Shown piece after piece: positions 11,603 to 23,259 of a stretch of DNA of 64,000 nucleotides (the first letter of the stretch is position 1; every line of letters starts with the position of its first letter). The notes beneath the pieces were generated by a model, which made no database searches, was not told the DNA's origin, and worked only from the letters and a program-made list of their open reading frames with translations. The translations under genes were made by a program, and so were the position numbers. Origin of the DNA: Hansfordia pulvinata. Taxonomy: Eukaryota > Ascomycota > Sordariomycetes > Xylariales. The stretch is from the NCBI GenBank assembly GCA_006538405.1, contig BJKQ01000012.1, positions 531,001-595,000 of the forward strand, written 5' to 3'.

Positions 11603-13136
11603 GGTCGGCGGCGGCGGACTGCGGGCTCGTATCGGCTGGCGGGTGAGGTGTGGCCGTCAAATGGTTTCGGAAAGTTCGGGGCTCGGGCGGGTGGTGGTAT
11701 TGAAGATGCGGTCATCCCAGCTGTGACGGTTCGTGTCACATGGTATCGTCGAGCGGGTCTTGGAAGGCGAGGCTGTTTCGTGGAGGGGTGGGTTGTTGCG
11801 GTTGGGCGGTGATGGCGGAGGCAGCAAGGACGGGAAGACGAGGCCGGCCTTGGCCGCGTGGGAGGGTCGTCTGACGTTGGACGGGCGCGCCACGTTGGGT
11901 GTCTCGGCTCCGGCCCCGGGCTGCCCACCTGCTGTAAGGCCCCGGGGCTTAGCGGGCATTAGCCTGCTGCAACACGCACGTGCTAGCGCTGATTCCCAGC
12001 AGTCGAGCTCCGGTCCCGCTGGCCTGCGAATGGATAAGGTACTAGGTATTCAGACTGCCGAATGGACGATATTGGAGTTATCCATGGATCTCGCCGTCAA
12101 GTCGACGAGAAGAGTTTTGACGTTGGATTTAAAGCCAAGTATCTCAGGTACGCGTATTATCTTCCAATTTGGCTCTCGCGGCCATTCATGCCTGACAGTA
12201 TTGTGGTCTTACGATTCCAGCCCATCTCAGCGCATCAGACTTGCGAACAAACGGGATCTGGATAGTCGCACGGCGATTGCGACAGACTCCCGCTCAGGAA
12301 GCTGCATCGTCACGTCAATTCTAGCGGGTTGAGACTTTTCTCTCGAGTCTTTTGAACTGCGTCAGCCGGCATCATGCCCCGGATACGTACATACGGCGCA
12401 GCCCGCTGTGATGTGCGCGACTGAGAGACATTGGACATTTCGAGCGCCAGGTTCTATACATGCACGCCTCCAACGTGACAAGTCAATCTTGACTGCGGTC
12501 AAGTCATACTGGGGATACTCCAGGTGTATGGCTACTTTTGTACGAGATTTGTAATGCGACTAGGTCTGGCATCGTGTCGATCGACACCTCGACTTATTCT
12601 AGATGCAAAGCCTCATCCAGCAGGCGCGAAGAGCAGCAAAACCCTCTCAACTTCACCGCAGGTATTTTCCTGGATCGGGGGCACATCGATCGCGATGAGT
12701 CAGGTCTCAGCTGTAACGGACGACAACACGCGTCACCACGTATCGGACCGCAGGCTCACGACTGTGGGCAGCACCATGTTTGGGGGACATAGTCCATTGT
12801 CATTGAATAGTCTACATCCGAATACAGACAAAGCCTCGCATATCCACCAGTGTGATCAATATCCCCTCCATTAGGGAGATTCGGCGAGTCCTAGGGTCGT
12901 GGGTAAGTGAGGCCATCGAATGCAGCCGACGGGCGTCGTGGCTGGTCAAGTCGAGTGGTAAGTGTGCGTGGACACGAAGGGTGCAACGTCGTGTCGGATC
13001 ACTGCAGCTTTGCGCCCACAACAGAGATATTTGGGACTGACGTCCGCGAGCTCGTTATACGTAAGAAGGAAATCCAGTCCATGCCTTGCCATAACGCCGC
13101 GAAAAGAAGGAAGGGTATTGAGTGTAGGCGGTTTCC
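11603..13136. other. BTN1 promoter and ATG8 3' region
   Basis: Lies between the BTN1 start and the ATG8 stop, which are on the same strand. The open frames are short and show no domain, codon or splice support. The 12.0-13.1 kb part has near-neutral base composition. No gene seen. Confidence 0.6.
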
Positions 13137-13817
13137 CTAAGCAGCAAACTCGCCGAAGGTGTTCTCCCCAGAGTATGTGATGTAGAGGAAACTGGGATGG
13201 TTAGCAATTAGACGGTGTGCGTTCAGAGAGCATGGGGAGACGTACCCATCCTCGTCCTTGTGCTCTTCGTAAATACTGCTCATCAGCGCGGCAGTGGGCG
13301 GCAGGACCTCATCGACGAAGATGAAGATGGCCTTCTCAGGCGACAGCTTGATGCGCTTGCGAATGACGTAGACAAACTGGCCAACGGTGAGGTCCGCAGG
13401 GACGAGGTATTTCTTCTTGTCGATAGTAGCGATGTCCGACTTCTCGACCTTCTCGCAAATAACCTGTGGAGTTTCGGGTCAGCCAGTGCCGGGCGGTGAC
13501 GGTGGCGGGTAGGCGAGAGCGGTGAGGCCGAAAGGGCGGGTTGAGCGGGGCGGCGAGAGCGGCGAGGCCGAAAGGGCGGGTTGAGCGGGGCGGCGAGAGC
13601 GGCGGCAACAAAGCGGTGGGGAACAGCGATATCGAGGTGCAAAGAAACATGGCAAGGCTTTCAAGATCGGTGCCGAGAAGGCAGGGCGAAAGTCAGAGGA
13701 AGAGAGCGTGCGAGGGCGATGACATACCGGAATGCGGTCGGCATACTTCTGACGGATACGCTCGGCCTCAGCCTTGCGCTTCTCAAAGGGATGCTCGTCC
13801 TTGAACTTGGAACGCAT
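13137..13817 (-). CDS. atg8: Autophagy ubiquitin-like protein ATG8
   Basis: Ubiquitin-like modifier conjugated to phosphatidylethanolamine on autophagosome membranes; it recruits cargo receptors and supports phagophore expansion. Three exons: 13,728-13,817, 13,246-13,463 and 13,137-13,191, with donors GTATGT and GTACGT and AG acceptors; 363 nt, 120 residues. The N-terminus [20 protein letters not shown] and the core ([40 protein letters not shown]) are nearly invariant in fungi. The C-terminus reads TFGEFAA, so the conserved Gly before Glu-Phe-Ala-Ala is the expected ATG4 cleavage site. Intron 1 is 264 bp and carries a 40-bp minisatellite; intron 2 is 54 bp. No frame problems. The call is essentially certain. 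Confidence 0.98.
13512..13605. repeat. 40-bp minisatellite in ATG8 intron 1
   Basis: The unit beginning ggcgagagcggcgaggccga repeats at 13,512, 13,552 and (partial) 13,592, an exact 40-bp period. One T/C difference separates the first two copies. Confidence 0.9.
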
Positions 13818-15945
13818 GATGGGCGGCGGGGGTTGGTGTAGATAGGCGGCTGACACAGTGCTGAGATGTTGTCGAGATGTTGCTGTTGAGGGGTCGGTAT
13901 GGATAACAGCAGGCGATGTGGTGGCGGCGGTTGGTGTTGTAGGTGGGAGGAAAGGCGGCGATGATGACGGATGAGGAGGAGTGGAAGAGGCAGCAGCCAA
14001 GGCAGTGCTGACTGACCGGTTCAACACCGAGGGGACCTCAAGGCGGGCTGTTTGCAGGGCGTCTCCCGGGAAGTAGAGATACGGTCACCGACCAGCGGGC
14101 CTGGGGAATGCAGGAGGTACTGGCTACGAGCAAAGAAGGGTCCAGGCAGGCGGGCAGGCGTGGCATGCAGGCAGGTGACGATGATGAAAGAGCGACCGAG
14201 GCCACTCCCATCCGGGGCCCGTCAGGCGGGATGTACCTGTATCACTGGACATTCAACGACAGGGAAGTGAGGTAGCTTGGAGGTCTCCAGACCAGTAGTA
14301 TACACTGTCCAGCACGTGAACAGAGCACGTAAGAAGGTAGCTGCATCCTAAGCAGACAATGGCGCTACAGTTGGCCGACGGTGTTCGGGGCAGGTCGGTG
14401 GGCGACGGGCGGATAGCAGCCCAGGCACGGGACATGTAACACAGCCCCAAGCCCTGTGAGCGAGAACGTAAGGTAGCCAGTACCTTTTATCAGTCTGGCG
14501 CGCGCACAAAGACGCCGGATTACCGCGCGCTGCAGGGGCGACGCGCACACCGGGCCCGTATTATGCCGTACCTTGTACATCACCCGATTGAGCCTAGAGC
14601 CACAAGATCGAAGCACCCGCGGCGTCATCCCACCTTGAAGTCACGCACCTGCATCCATTCAATGGGCCCGGCCTTGAAGCGCGGTCGAATGACTGACGCG
14701 GTAATGCAACACAGTCACTCTTTGTTTCAATCTGTCAGGATTGGCCTCTTTGCGCCTTGTGTCCGCGAGCTTATGAATGTGGTCTGCGTTTCTCATCTAG
14801 CAAGCCACTGCGATCCTTTACTCGTACCGATTCACCCCGCACCGCCCCTTTAACCGCGATCCGTTGCCGCCGGGTCGGAGGTCGGTGGACGGGGAATGGA
14901 GACCCCACTTCCGCCTATCGGTGTACTCAACAGGCACGTTGACGGCGACAACGGTGGTCTGCTATTGAAGGTCTCGTACCTCGCTCCGAGTATTCGACAC
15001 CGATACCGCCATGCACAGAGAACTCGTGAATACATGCGATCTATTAGGATGTGATAGTACGGGATTTACCTTGCTTATTGACCTCCAGAACTTATGCGAC
15101 CTACAGGGTGTAATGTGGCAGCGCCGTGCCCGTGACTATCGATCGAGCATCTCAACCGGAGGTAATGCGACGCAGCTTAGGCGGGTGGCGACTGGGGCGT
15201 GACTGCGGGACCCGCACCAACGATGCTTGCCAGCCCCGCCTCTTGACCGCCTGACACAGGCCGAGATATGAGGCGGGTACTTGCCCCATATTGACTTCCA
15301 CTGTGTCGGTTGGTCACTGGCCACGCCTGACGCTTGTTGCCTCGCTCATGATCTTTCCAGGCGACTCTCTCCGATGACAAATGTTTGCACGAGCCTTCCA
15401 TCACCATCCAACCCTCTCTAGTACACTCGAAGGCCTATCGTACATGTATCTTCCAGGATGACACGATACTCGCATGCTAAAACGAGACTGAGTGACAAAC
15501 AAGTTCTTGACCACACTGGATTGAGTCGCTGTCAGCGAACTGATGCCCGCTCTCGGAAGTGCCTGGTTATCGTCAGTAAAGCCAAAGCCTCAAGACGCCT
15601 GGGCCAAAGTCCGTGCCTCGATGATCCCGAAAACGTCTAGCTGGGGACACCGGAGAGAGATTTCAACCTTGCATTCGACTCGCTTCGCTGCTCTGCCGCG
15701 GATACAATACTCTTCTAAAACCAAAACAAGCAGAAGGATCAATCAAGATGCTCACGCAACAATTTTCCATCGCGGCCGCCGAATTCATCGATGGGTCATT
15801 CTTGCTCCTCGATAATGGCGCTAACTCACATTCTGTGTAACGGTACTGAGCCACCTGGCAAAGGGCGGTCCGTCTTCCCAGCCAGTCTTTACCCCGATGT
15901 CCGAGGGACGGTTGAGTAAGAGATCAGCGACCCTCGAGAGGCTCT
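13818..15945. other. ATG8 upstream region and AMA1 3' region
   Basis: About 2.1 kb upstream of ATG8. The first 150 bp before the ATG are free of other start codons on the minus strand and plausibly form the 5' UTR and core promoter. A 30-codon + strand frame at 15,750-15,842 is noted separately. Otherwise no recognisable element. Confidence 0.55.
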
Positions 15946-17905
15946 TCATCGGATCAAGTCGCCCTCCTTGTCGATGCCCTCGCTCATCTCCAGGATGTCG
16001 CTGCCTCCCAACACCCCGCAGTCCAGCCCTGTTGTCGCCTTGCGCCCAGCCGTCCACACCTCGTGAAACTTGACACTTTCGTCGCTGCCCGCCACCACGA
16101 TGCACCCCTCGATCGCAGTCCGGCTCCGTCGCCGCTCTTTGGTCCGGTATATGTCGTTCGGTCCCCCGGGGTACCCGATCGCGTACAGCGCCCGATGTTC
16201 CCCTTCCCACGGCACCGCGGCCACCTGCTGACATTCCGGCCAGCTGAACACGGCGATTCGGTAGGGGTGGTCTGGATTTGCGTACCCAAATGTCGCCGCG
16301 ATCTCCCGCCGCGTTGTACTCCAAACCAGAGATGTCACCTGCGCCGCCACCGCAATCTTGGCCAGTGCGGCCCCTGATGTCGTGTGGAAGAAGTGGATGC
16401 ATTTGTCGTTCGAGCCGCCGCCCGTCGCGAGTAGGCTCTCCCGCCACGGGCAGAACGCGATGGCCTTGACAGCTGCGCCATGTTGCCACTGATGGGTCTC
16501 GGACCCGGCTGGCCAATGCCGGGGCCGTTGCCCTGTGCTTCCGTTTGCACGCTCTAACACTTTTGAAACGAGAAATAAGCAACACAGGTTATCGTTGCCG
16601 CCAGTGGCAAACATGTCTCCCTTGGACGCCCATGCCAGTCCGCATATCTGCTGGCAGTGCACCTTGATTCGGGCCAGTAGCGTCACGGATCCCGGCCAAC
16701 TGTCACGGGCCACCTCCCAGTGTTGAGGCCATTCAACCGAGTAGTAATAGACGTCGCCCATTTCGTCGCCCACCACGAGGTCCTCGGTGGACACTATTCG
16801 TCCGGGGGCGTGGGGGTTCAGAGACGGACGCATTGTGCTGACGGGACGCCAGCCCAGACAAGCAACCGGAGCTGCCCCTTGCATCTCGAAGCGGGGAACG
16901 AGACTATCAAATAGGGACATGAGAGAAAAGCGTCCGTTGGACCGACCAAAGGCCAATATAGACTGGTTTCCTTGCCTCGACGAGAAGGCCACGGTTGTAA
17001 GCCAGGATCCGTCTTTCAGACCGGCGTTCAGGAGCGTCACACCGGTGGACTCGGACCAGCCGTATAGTAAATTGCCAAGACCAACGGCCAAGGTGTTGCA
17101 ATTAGGATCGTAGGCCAGCACCGAGCAGTAGAAGTCGTCCCTCAGTCCTGGCGCGTCCAAGACCCTACATGATCAGCACCTGGTTGTCTGCAAGAACAAA
17201 CATACTTACTTGAAAGGGGCCGTTGGCAAAGTGCGAGTGGATTTCCGCGGTTTTCGGGGCTCTTCGGCATGCCACTCTGTGCCTGTCCAAACATCGGAGA
17301 ACAGGTCGAGGCCAGGCCGAGCCCTGGTTCTGGTCCTGGGTTTGCATCGGGGGTACGTTGAGAAGCGATCGAAATCGAGGACACGCTGAACGCGATCCAT
17401 TTTGAGAGCCAGAGCAAGCCTCCCCTCGTGTTTTTCCTGGTCGTCTGCGGTCCTCGGACGGCAAGCTGCGAAGGAAGTCGTGAAAAGGCGTGCATTGGAC
17501 GATGGAGGACCTCGACCTCGGTTGCGACTCTCGTCTGTGATCAAATGGCCAGGTGCCAGACCACCGACTGACTAGACGGCGCCATGGCTGACCTTGCGTT
17601 CAAGATTGGCCAAGGCCGGGTCAAGGGTCAAGAGGGTACCTTGGCATGTTAGCTAGCGAGGCAGAGAGAGGCGGCCAGACAAACGAACCGAGGCGACGAT
17701 CGGGACTGTCAGAGCGTATTTGCCGTCGGCGGCTCGATAAGGTCAAGGTATAGGGTCTGCCGAGTGTAAATGGGTCATGTTGGGGCTTTTCAAGCCGGAA
17801 GAGTCTCTCCCAGCTCGACAACTCATGGGGGCGCTTGTTGGCGCGGAAGCGGTCTGAAGAAGCTCCTCGTTTGGGCAGAAAGCGATCGGGCGTGGCGGCG
17901 GACAT
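15946..17905 (-). CDS. ama1: AMA1-like Cdc20/Cdh1-family APC/C activator
   Basis: WD40 co-activator of the anaphase-promoting complex, closest in type to meiosis-specific AMA1 of fungi. Exons 17,689-17,905, 17,210-17,534 and 15,946-17,164 total 1,761 nt (586 residues); donors GTTCGT and GTAAGT, acceptors CAG and TAG. Three hallmarks are visible: an N-terminal C-box DRFLPKR (residues ~7-13); the pre-propeller TAPFKVLDAPGLRDDFYCSV, which is split by intron 2 and restored by splicing; and a C-terminal Ile-Arg tail (GDLIR) that docks on APC/C. The propeller contains WASKGDMFATGGNDN and LLATGGGSNDKCIHFFHT, the strongest family signature. It shares a ~0.93-kb intergenic region with divergent BET4. 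The call of AMA1 rather than CDC20/CDH1 rests on these blade sequences. Confidence 0.9.
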
Positions 17906-18835
17906 GGTCCCCAGCCCGTGGCAGCTTGGGCAAGTAAATGTAATGGCTTATCAAATGGAAAAGAATGAACGAACGAGACTGTGACCACTACACCATAGCG
18001 AGCACAGCGGATTCTAAAGATGATGGCGCCGTCAAGCCGATTGAGTCGTCCGCTGAGACAACTGGATTCGGCGCGATGGCGATGGTATGGAGAAAACAAA
18101 GAGGTAGGTGATAGAAGGCGGGTTGCAGAGGAAATGAGGTTGGCTCAAGCTCTTCTCGGGCTGAGAGAAGAAGGGCTATGGGCAGGAAAGGGCATCTTGG
18201 GCATCGTGGGGTGCCTTGACGGAGATGGCCCAAGGGTCAAGCCTTCCTCCTGAGCAGGATGCAATAGCACAGGATGGAAAGAGCCCTCATGCCGCACTGG
18301 GGCTGCTCCTGCTGACCCAGCATGACAAGCCGGACGGGGCCGGACGGGAGCCCCGAAAGATTCGGGTCTGGAGGAGGCCCAGTGGGGCCCGCGTCGGGCG
18401 GCCTCCGTGCCTGCCCCGGGAGGCTGGTTAAGGGTCTCAGCCAGGTACCGTCCAATTGGTATCTCCACCTCTTCCAACCGGCCGCCCTGGCATGATTAGA
18501 TTGAATGCTTGTGGTAGGTAGGCGGTACCTACAGTCACATCCCGCCGCGCATTCATATCCATGATCAGGCGGGTACTGGGTACATGCTGCCCACGTCAAC
18601 CAGCCTGCCGGCCCATTCCCCGCCAGCCAGTATCGCCGGAATCCCACCTACTCATCCCCGGGCACTCGCCTTGAGTCTTGCTTCACTCTCACGCCAGCCG
18701 ATCCTTCTGCCACTCGTTGGGCCAAGCAAGTCACATCATATCGCACTGTGTTCTGCAGCGAAACGCCACCTTTGTCTTTCCGACACACTCCCTTCTGCTC
18801 CAGCTGCCTGCCCTAGATCCACGACAGCTCTCGCC
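17906..18835. promoter_or_regulatory. Bidirectional promoter, AMA1/BET4
   Basis: The 930 bp between the two divergent start codons must contain both promoters. The half next to BET4 is pyrimidine-rich on the + strand (18,600-18,830), a common feature just upstream of fungal start codons. No specific operator recognised. Confidence 0.5.
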
Positions 18836-20225
18836 ATGGCCAGCGTACGTTGATCATTGCCCCTCCTCGAACACCCGGGCGCACCTCCATTGCTAACTCC
18901 GCGCCCGACTTCAGCACGGTGCTGCCCGCTCGACACGAACCCGCACCGACGAGCAGCGCCAGAAGGACGCTGCGCGCATCGACTCATACCATCAGCTCGA
19001 GAGCGAGATCCGCCAGAAAACCAAAGACGTCGACGCCTACGCCGACGCCGACCTCTTGCAACTCACCACCCGCCTCCTGCGCCTCAACCCCGAGTACTAC
19101 ACAATATGGAACGACCGTCGCCGCTGTCTAATCTCTGGCTCCTTGTCCAAACCTTTGGCTGGGTCATGGCCCTCGAGGGCGTCGCCGAGTTCGTCTCGGA
19201 ACGGCACTACGACACCGTCCTCCGCCGAATCATCGTCCTCTTCCTCGGCGGCGATCCCCAGGCCCCGCGACCCCCAGACAACTGGGCCGAATGGTACTAC
19301 AGCTGACGGCAGCCAGCCGCAGCAGCATTCGGTCGCGCCAGAGCTCGGCCAATCCGCCAACGAGGTCTCTCTGGAGCAATGGCGACGGCAGCAGGACATG
19401 GCCGCAGCCGCAGCGTCACAAGATAAGGAGGTACTCGTGTCCGAGCTGGCGTTCACCGTACCCCTCCTGATGGAATCGCCAAAGTGCTACTGGATTTGGA
19501 ACTATCGCCGCTGGATCCTCGCCCAGACCATCCAAAGGCTGCCGACCGCCGCAGCTCGTCGCATCTGGGAGGCCGAGCTGGCTCTTGTGTCCAAGATGCT
19601 ATCGCGCGACCGACGCAATTTTCACGCCTGGGGCTACCGGCGCTTCGTGGTTGGAAAGCTTGAAGACCCGGTCTTGCGCGGGTCGAGCATGGCCGAGGCC
19701 GAGTTTGCCTACACGACGCGCATGATTGCCAACGACCTGTCCAACTTCTCTGCCTGGCACGCCCGCGCCCAGTTGTCCCCGCGCTTGCTCCGGGAGCGGG
19801 GCGCTTCGGACGACGACCGCGCCGCCTTCCTCGACGCGGAACTGCAACATATTGGTGAGGCCGTCAATGTCGGCCCAGACGACCAAAGCCTGTGGTACTA
19901 CCACGGCCTGGTCATGTCCCACGTCGCCAACGCAGCCGTCCACGGAGACGATTGCATCGCTCCTGCGCTGACTTCAGATCAGAGAGCGACACGCGTAAAG
20001 GCCGAGATGGAGAACATCAAGGACTTGCTTTCGGACTACCCGGACACCAAGTGGATATATGAGGCACTTCTCGAGTACACGATAGCGCTGGCGCGACTTG
20101 AGGCCCCAGTCGACCGAGCCACAACCGAGCAGGAGCTACGTGCGTGGCTGGACAAGGTCAAGGCGCTCGATCCTTTGCGCAAGGGTCGATGGGGAGACGA
20201 TGAGGAGAAGCTGAGGCTGCCATAG
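18836..20225 (+). CDS. bet4: Rab geranylgeranyltransferase alpha subunit
   Basis: Alpha subunit of type II protein geranylgeranyltransferase, which with BET2 and Rab escort protein prenylates Rab/Ypt GTPases. Exons are 18,836-18,844 (Met-Ala-Ser) and 18,915-20,225; the intron has a GTACGT donor and TTCAG acceptor; 439 residues. Prenyltransferase alpha repeats are recognised by their aromatic-Arg cores: YYTIWNDRRRCL, CYWIWNYRRWIL, NFHAWGYRRFVV, NFSAWHARAQL and SLWYYHGLVM. A Ser/Thr-rich insert between repeats 1 and 2 (CLISGSLSKPL onward) is typical of filamentous fungal homologues, so the long frame is used uninterrupted there. A tiny first exon of three codons is a conserved feature I have seen in similar genes. 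No frame errors. Confidence 0.93.
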
Positions 20226-20791
20226 CCGCCCAACTATGACAGATTATGATTATGACGAGATGAATACCCAAGAATCATTTACAACTAGCGACACCCCTTG
20301 TCCGTTGGACCTCGATAAACTCGCCGCGTCTGAATTTGTTTCAGCAATAGCGCTAGGTTCGCGTTCCAACGCGGTCTCCTCTTCAATGGAGCTTAGGAAG
20401 ATCTCCGCAGGCACAAGGTGCTGGTCCTCGACTGATGTCCGAAGCTCAGTCGATCGGTTGGGGCTGTAGATATTGAGGATAAATATTTTCCCCGTACGCA
20501 GGCTGGGGCGTGATGTTTTCGCCAGCCGAAGCTGGGTCAAGACCAAGGCGGTACGTGAACTGTACACGCCCTACTCTACTCAGGGCAAAGAAGGAAAGCA
20601 CATAGCTTTACTGACTGAAGGTTTGCGATCGGGCCTCAATGTAAGCATACATCATTTTCGTCGACATCAACACGAGCTGCTTGATGTCTGATTTTCTAAT
20701 TGATATCTGTAGAAGAACAGCAGGCGTTTCGATGTAACGTCGACACTACTCAACTCGGCATTTCGAGAATCCGCCGGCCTTGAAGCAGCGC
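20226..20791. other. Convergent intergenic region
   Basis: Lies between the convergent BET4 and hydrolase genes. It contains only short frames and AT-rich 3' sequence with no recognisable element. Confidence 0.65.
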
Positions 20792-22239
20792 TCAGTCCTT
20801 ATGGCTCTGCTCCAGCAGCCACGCGACGCCGCGCAGCGTGTCCTCGACAAAGGCCTTGCTCTGCGACAGGCGCGGGTAGTTTGTCCAGAAGTAGTGCCCG
20901 AAGCCCGGGTAAACGTCGAGCCGGGTCGGCACGCCGGCCTCCTCCCGCAGGACGCGCTCGTAGATGAGCGCCTCGTCGCGGAACGGGTCCAAGCCGCACA
21001 CCTGCAGGTACGCGGGCGGTAGCCCGCGGTGTCCCCCCTCCTCCTCCTCCTCCCTCGTTGTTCCCCTCCTGCTTCCCCTCCTCCCCGTACAGGAAAGGGA
21101 CGAACAGGGGCGAAGCGAAGTCGCAGCCCAGAAGCTGGCCGAAGGACGAGGGCCCGTCCCCGGGCATGATGAGCACGGGGTCCCGGTTCGGCGTGACGTG
21201 CACGTGGCTGCGGTACTCGGCGCGGTACCGCTCGGGGATCGCGGAGGGGGCCAGGTGGCACGTGACGGTCGGCACGGCCATGTAGTGGCCCGTCAGGGGA
21301 GGGGACAGGCCCTCGTCCCGCGCCACGTGCGCCAGCACGGCGGCGATGTTGCCCCCGGCCGAGCCGCCGCCGACCAGGAACCCGCTCCCCGCCGGGTCCG
21401 CGCCCAGCGCGGCCGCGTTGGCCGCCGCCCACTGCAGGGCGTCCCAGCAGTCGTTTATCCAGGTGGGCCACGGGTGCTCGGGGGCGAGCCTGGAGGGCGT
21501 GTGTCAGCGTCAGCGGGGGTTGTGTGGTGTCGCTGCGGTGTTGTCTCTGGGAGAAGGGAAATCAGGGGAGGGGAGAGGCGGGGGCCTGAGGCAGAGAGGT
21601 GCAGAAAACTCACCTGTACCCGACATTGACGCAGACGGCGCCAAAGTCGCGCGCGAACAGGCGGCAGTTGACCTCCTCGTCCGACAGGTCGCCCATGCAC
21701 CAGGCTCCCTCGTGGTACATGACGATGAGCGGTCGGCCGCCCCCCGCCGCTGCTTCGCGCCTCTGCTTTCCCCTTGGCGCCCTTCCTCCTCATCCTTCTC
21801 GCTTGCGGCGGCGGCAGCGGCAGCAGCAGCAACGGGCCGGTAGACGCGGACGGTGATATCGGCGCCGTCGCGCATGCGGACCGCGCGGTCCTCCTCCTCG
21901 ACGCGGTCGGGGATGGGGCCCGGCAGGTAGCGCAGGTGGTGCATCTCGCGCAGGGTGGCGGCGCGGTGCGCCCGGAACCCCTGGATGTCGTTCTGCCCGT
22001 AGTACGGGTCCGACGGCTGCGGCGCCCGCACCGGGTGCGCCTCGAGCTCCTGGCGGTCGGGTATGCCATTGTCAGCCTGGTCTGGGCGGAAACGGGGGGG
22101 GAGTTTGGGTGTGTGGTGGAGCCCGGCCGGGAGTGAGAGGTGAGAGAGGGATGTGGAGTGTGTCTGCGAAGCTTACAGCCTTCATGTCTGGGTGCATGAC
22201 CCCGTAGGCGTCGAGCTCCTCGGGCGTCCGTGGCGCCAT
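20792..22239 (-). CDS. Alpha/beta hydrolase (GDXG/Abhydrolase_3 esterase type)
   Basis: Probable carboxylester hydrolase. Exons 22,177-22,239, 21,614-22,076 and 20,792-21,489 (donors GTAAGC and GTGAG, acceptors CAG) total 408 codons. Splicing of exons 2 and 3 restores VGYRLAPEHPWPTW, diagnostic of the family. The nucleophile motif is GGGSAGGN, the acid lies in DPFRDEAL and the His in GFGHYFW, so the catalytic triad looks intact. The oxyanion segment reads YHEGAW instead of HGGG. Two frame breaks are present: one base missing in the six-base run at 21,740-21,745 and one surplus base (or two missing) at 21,033-21,038 next to a GGA repeat. They cancel overall. Both fall in low-complexity linkers. 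Substrate unknown; no biosynthetic cluster around it. Confidence 0.85.
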
Positions 22240-23259
22240 CGTGGGAAGTTCAGGGGTTTGCGCTCCGGCTGTGTAGGAGATATCCGTGTGTGTCTCTCAC
22301 TCTCTTGTTATCGTCGACACACTGGTTGTCGTCGACACAATGGTGCTCCAGGAACATGTCAGGCCAGTAGATGGTGGCCGGCAGTGCGCGTTATATGCCC
22401 TTGGCCGGCATTAGTTAGTCAGTCTACGCACGACTCGGCAGCGGCTCCGTGGCGCAGCTCACGTCAGAGTGATTCAGAATGGCCCGTTCTGTGGGCTTTC
22501 TCTTCTTCAGCTCCCAGATGCGCGTATCGGCAGGCGACGGCGCCTTGCATTAAGCATTAAGCGTGCGTCAACGGGGCGGACCTGTGGGTTCCCCCCTGTC
22601 GGGTCAGCCTCTTCCCCTCGCATGCGCCCTATTTCTCCAGCTGGGCGGGTCAGCACCCCCAAGCTCAAGATACGGGCGACATCGCAGTCTGTGTGCTCGG
22701 TTTGCGTTCTAACTGACGATCTGGTTGGAATCCAAAAACCGCCAGCAGGCTACGTGAACCCATCAGTCATGGCCGCGTGCAAGTCCGCGCGCCATACAGC
22801 CCTTTCGCGCATGGCGGAGGCCTGAAAGCTCGGAGCAGGGAAACTCCGTCCAGTCTCCTGTCGAATGCAGGATCAAGCGTGTTCCTGGCGCCGACAGCAT
22901 TGGTCGAATGGTCGATGAGTAAGAGTGAGTGATGCTTCCCACTTCTGGTCCTCTCGCAGCGGGTCGATACTCGCACGGAAGCGCAGCCACGAGGCCCCAT
23001 CCGAACCTCGTTACATTCGTTCGACTGCCGATAATAGTAGACATCCGGAATCACGCACAGGAGCAAGATGGGTGGGTGCCTACTTGATTTCAAACGACAC
23101 TCCAGGCGCTCATATCACGTCAACTGATGGGTCTCCGATCTTCTTCTTCAAATTATACAGGCAATGTCCATGGCAATATAATTCAGGTGTGGTCGCACGC
23201 GTGTCACCACCCGACCAGCAAGCACGCCAACGGCATCCCAACCGACGGTGAACCAAGCC
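22240..23259. other. Intergenic, no gene seen
   Basis: Promoter side of the hydrolase and 3' side of the next minus-strand gene. Only short frames without support. Confidence 0.6.

Noticed and set aside
11603..11660. Longer BTN1 start using a non-ATG codon at 11,660
   Set aside because: It gives an Arg/Pro-rich leader in the wrong frame; the ATG at 11,602 gives a family-like N-terminus after adding one base.
18857..19306. Alternative + frame in BET4 ending DNWAEWYYS
   Set aside because: The BET4 frame continues through the Ser/Thr-rich insert into the next prenyltransferase repeats without needing this frame.
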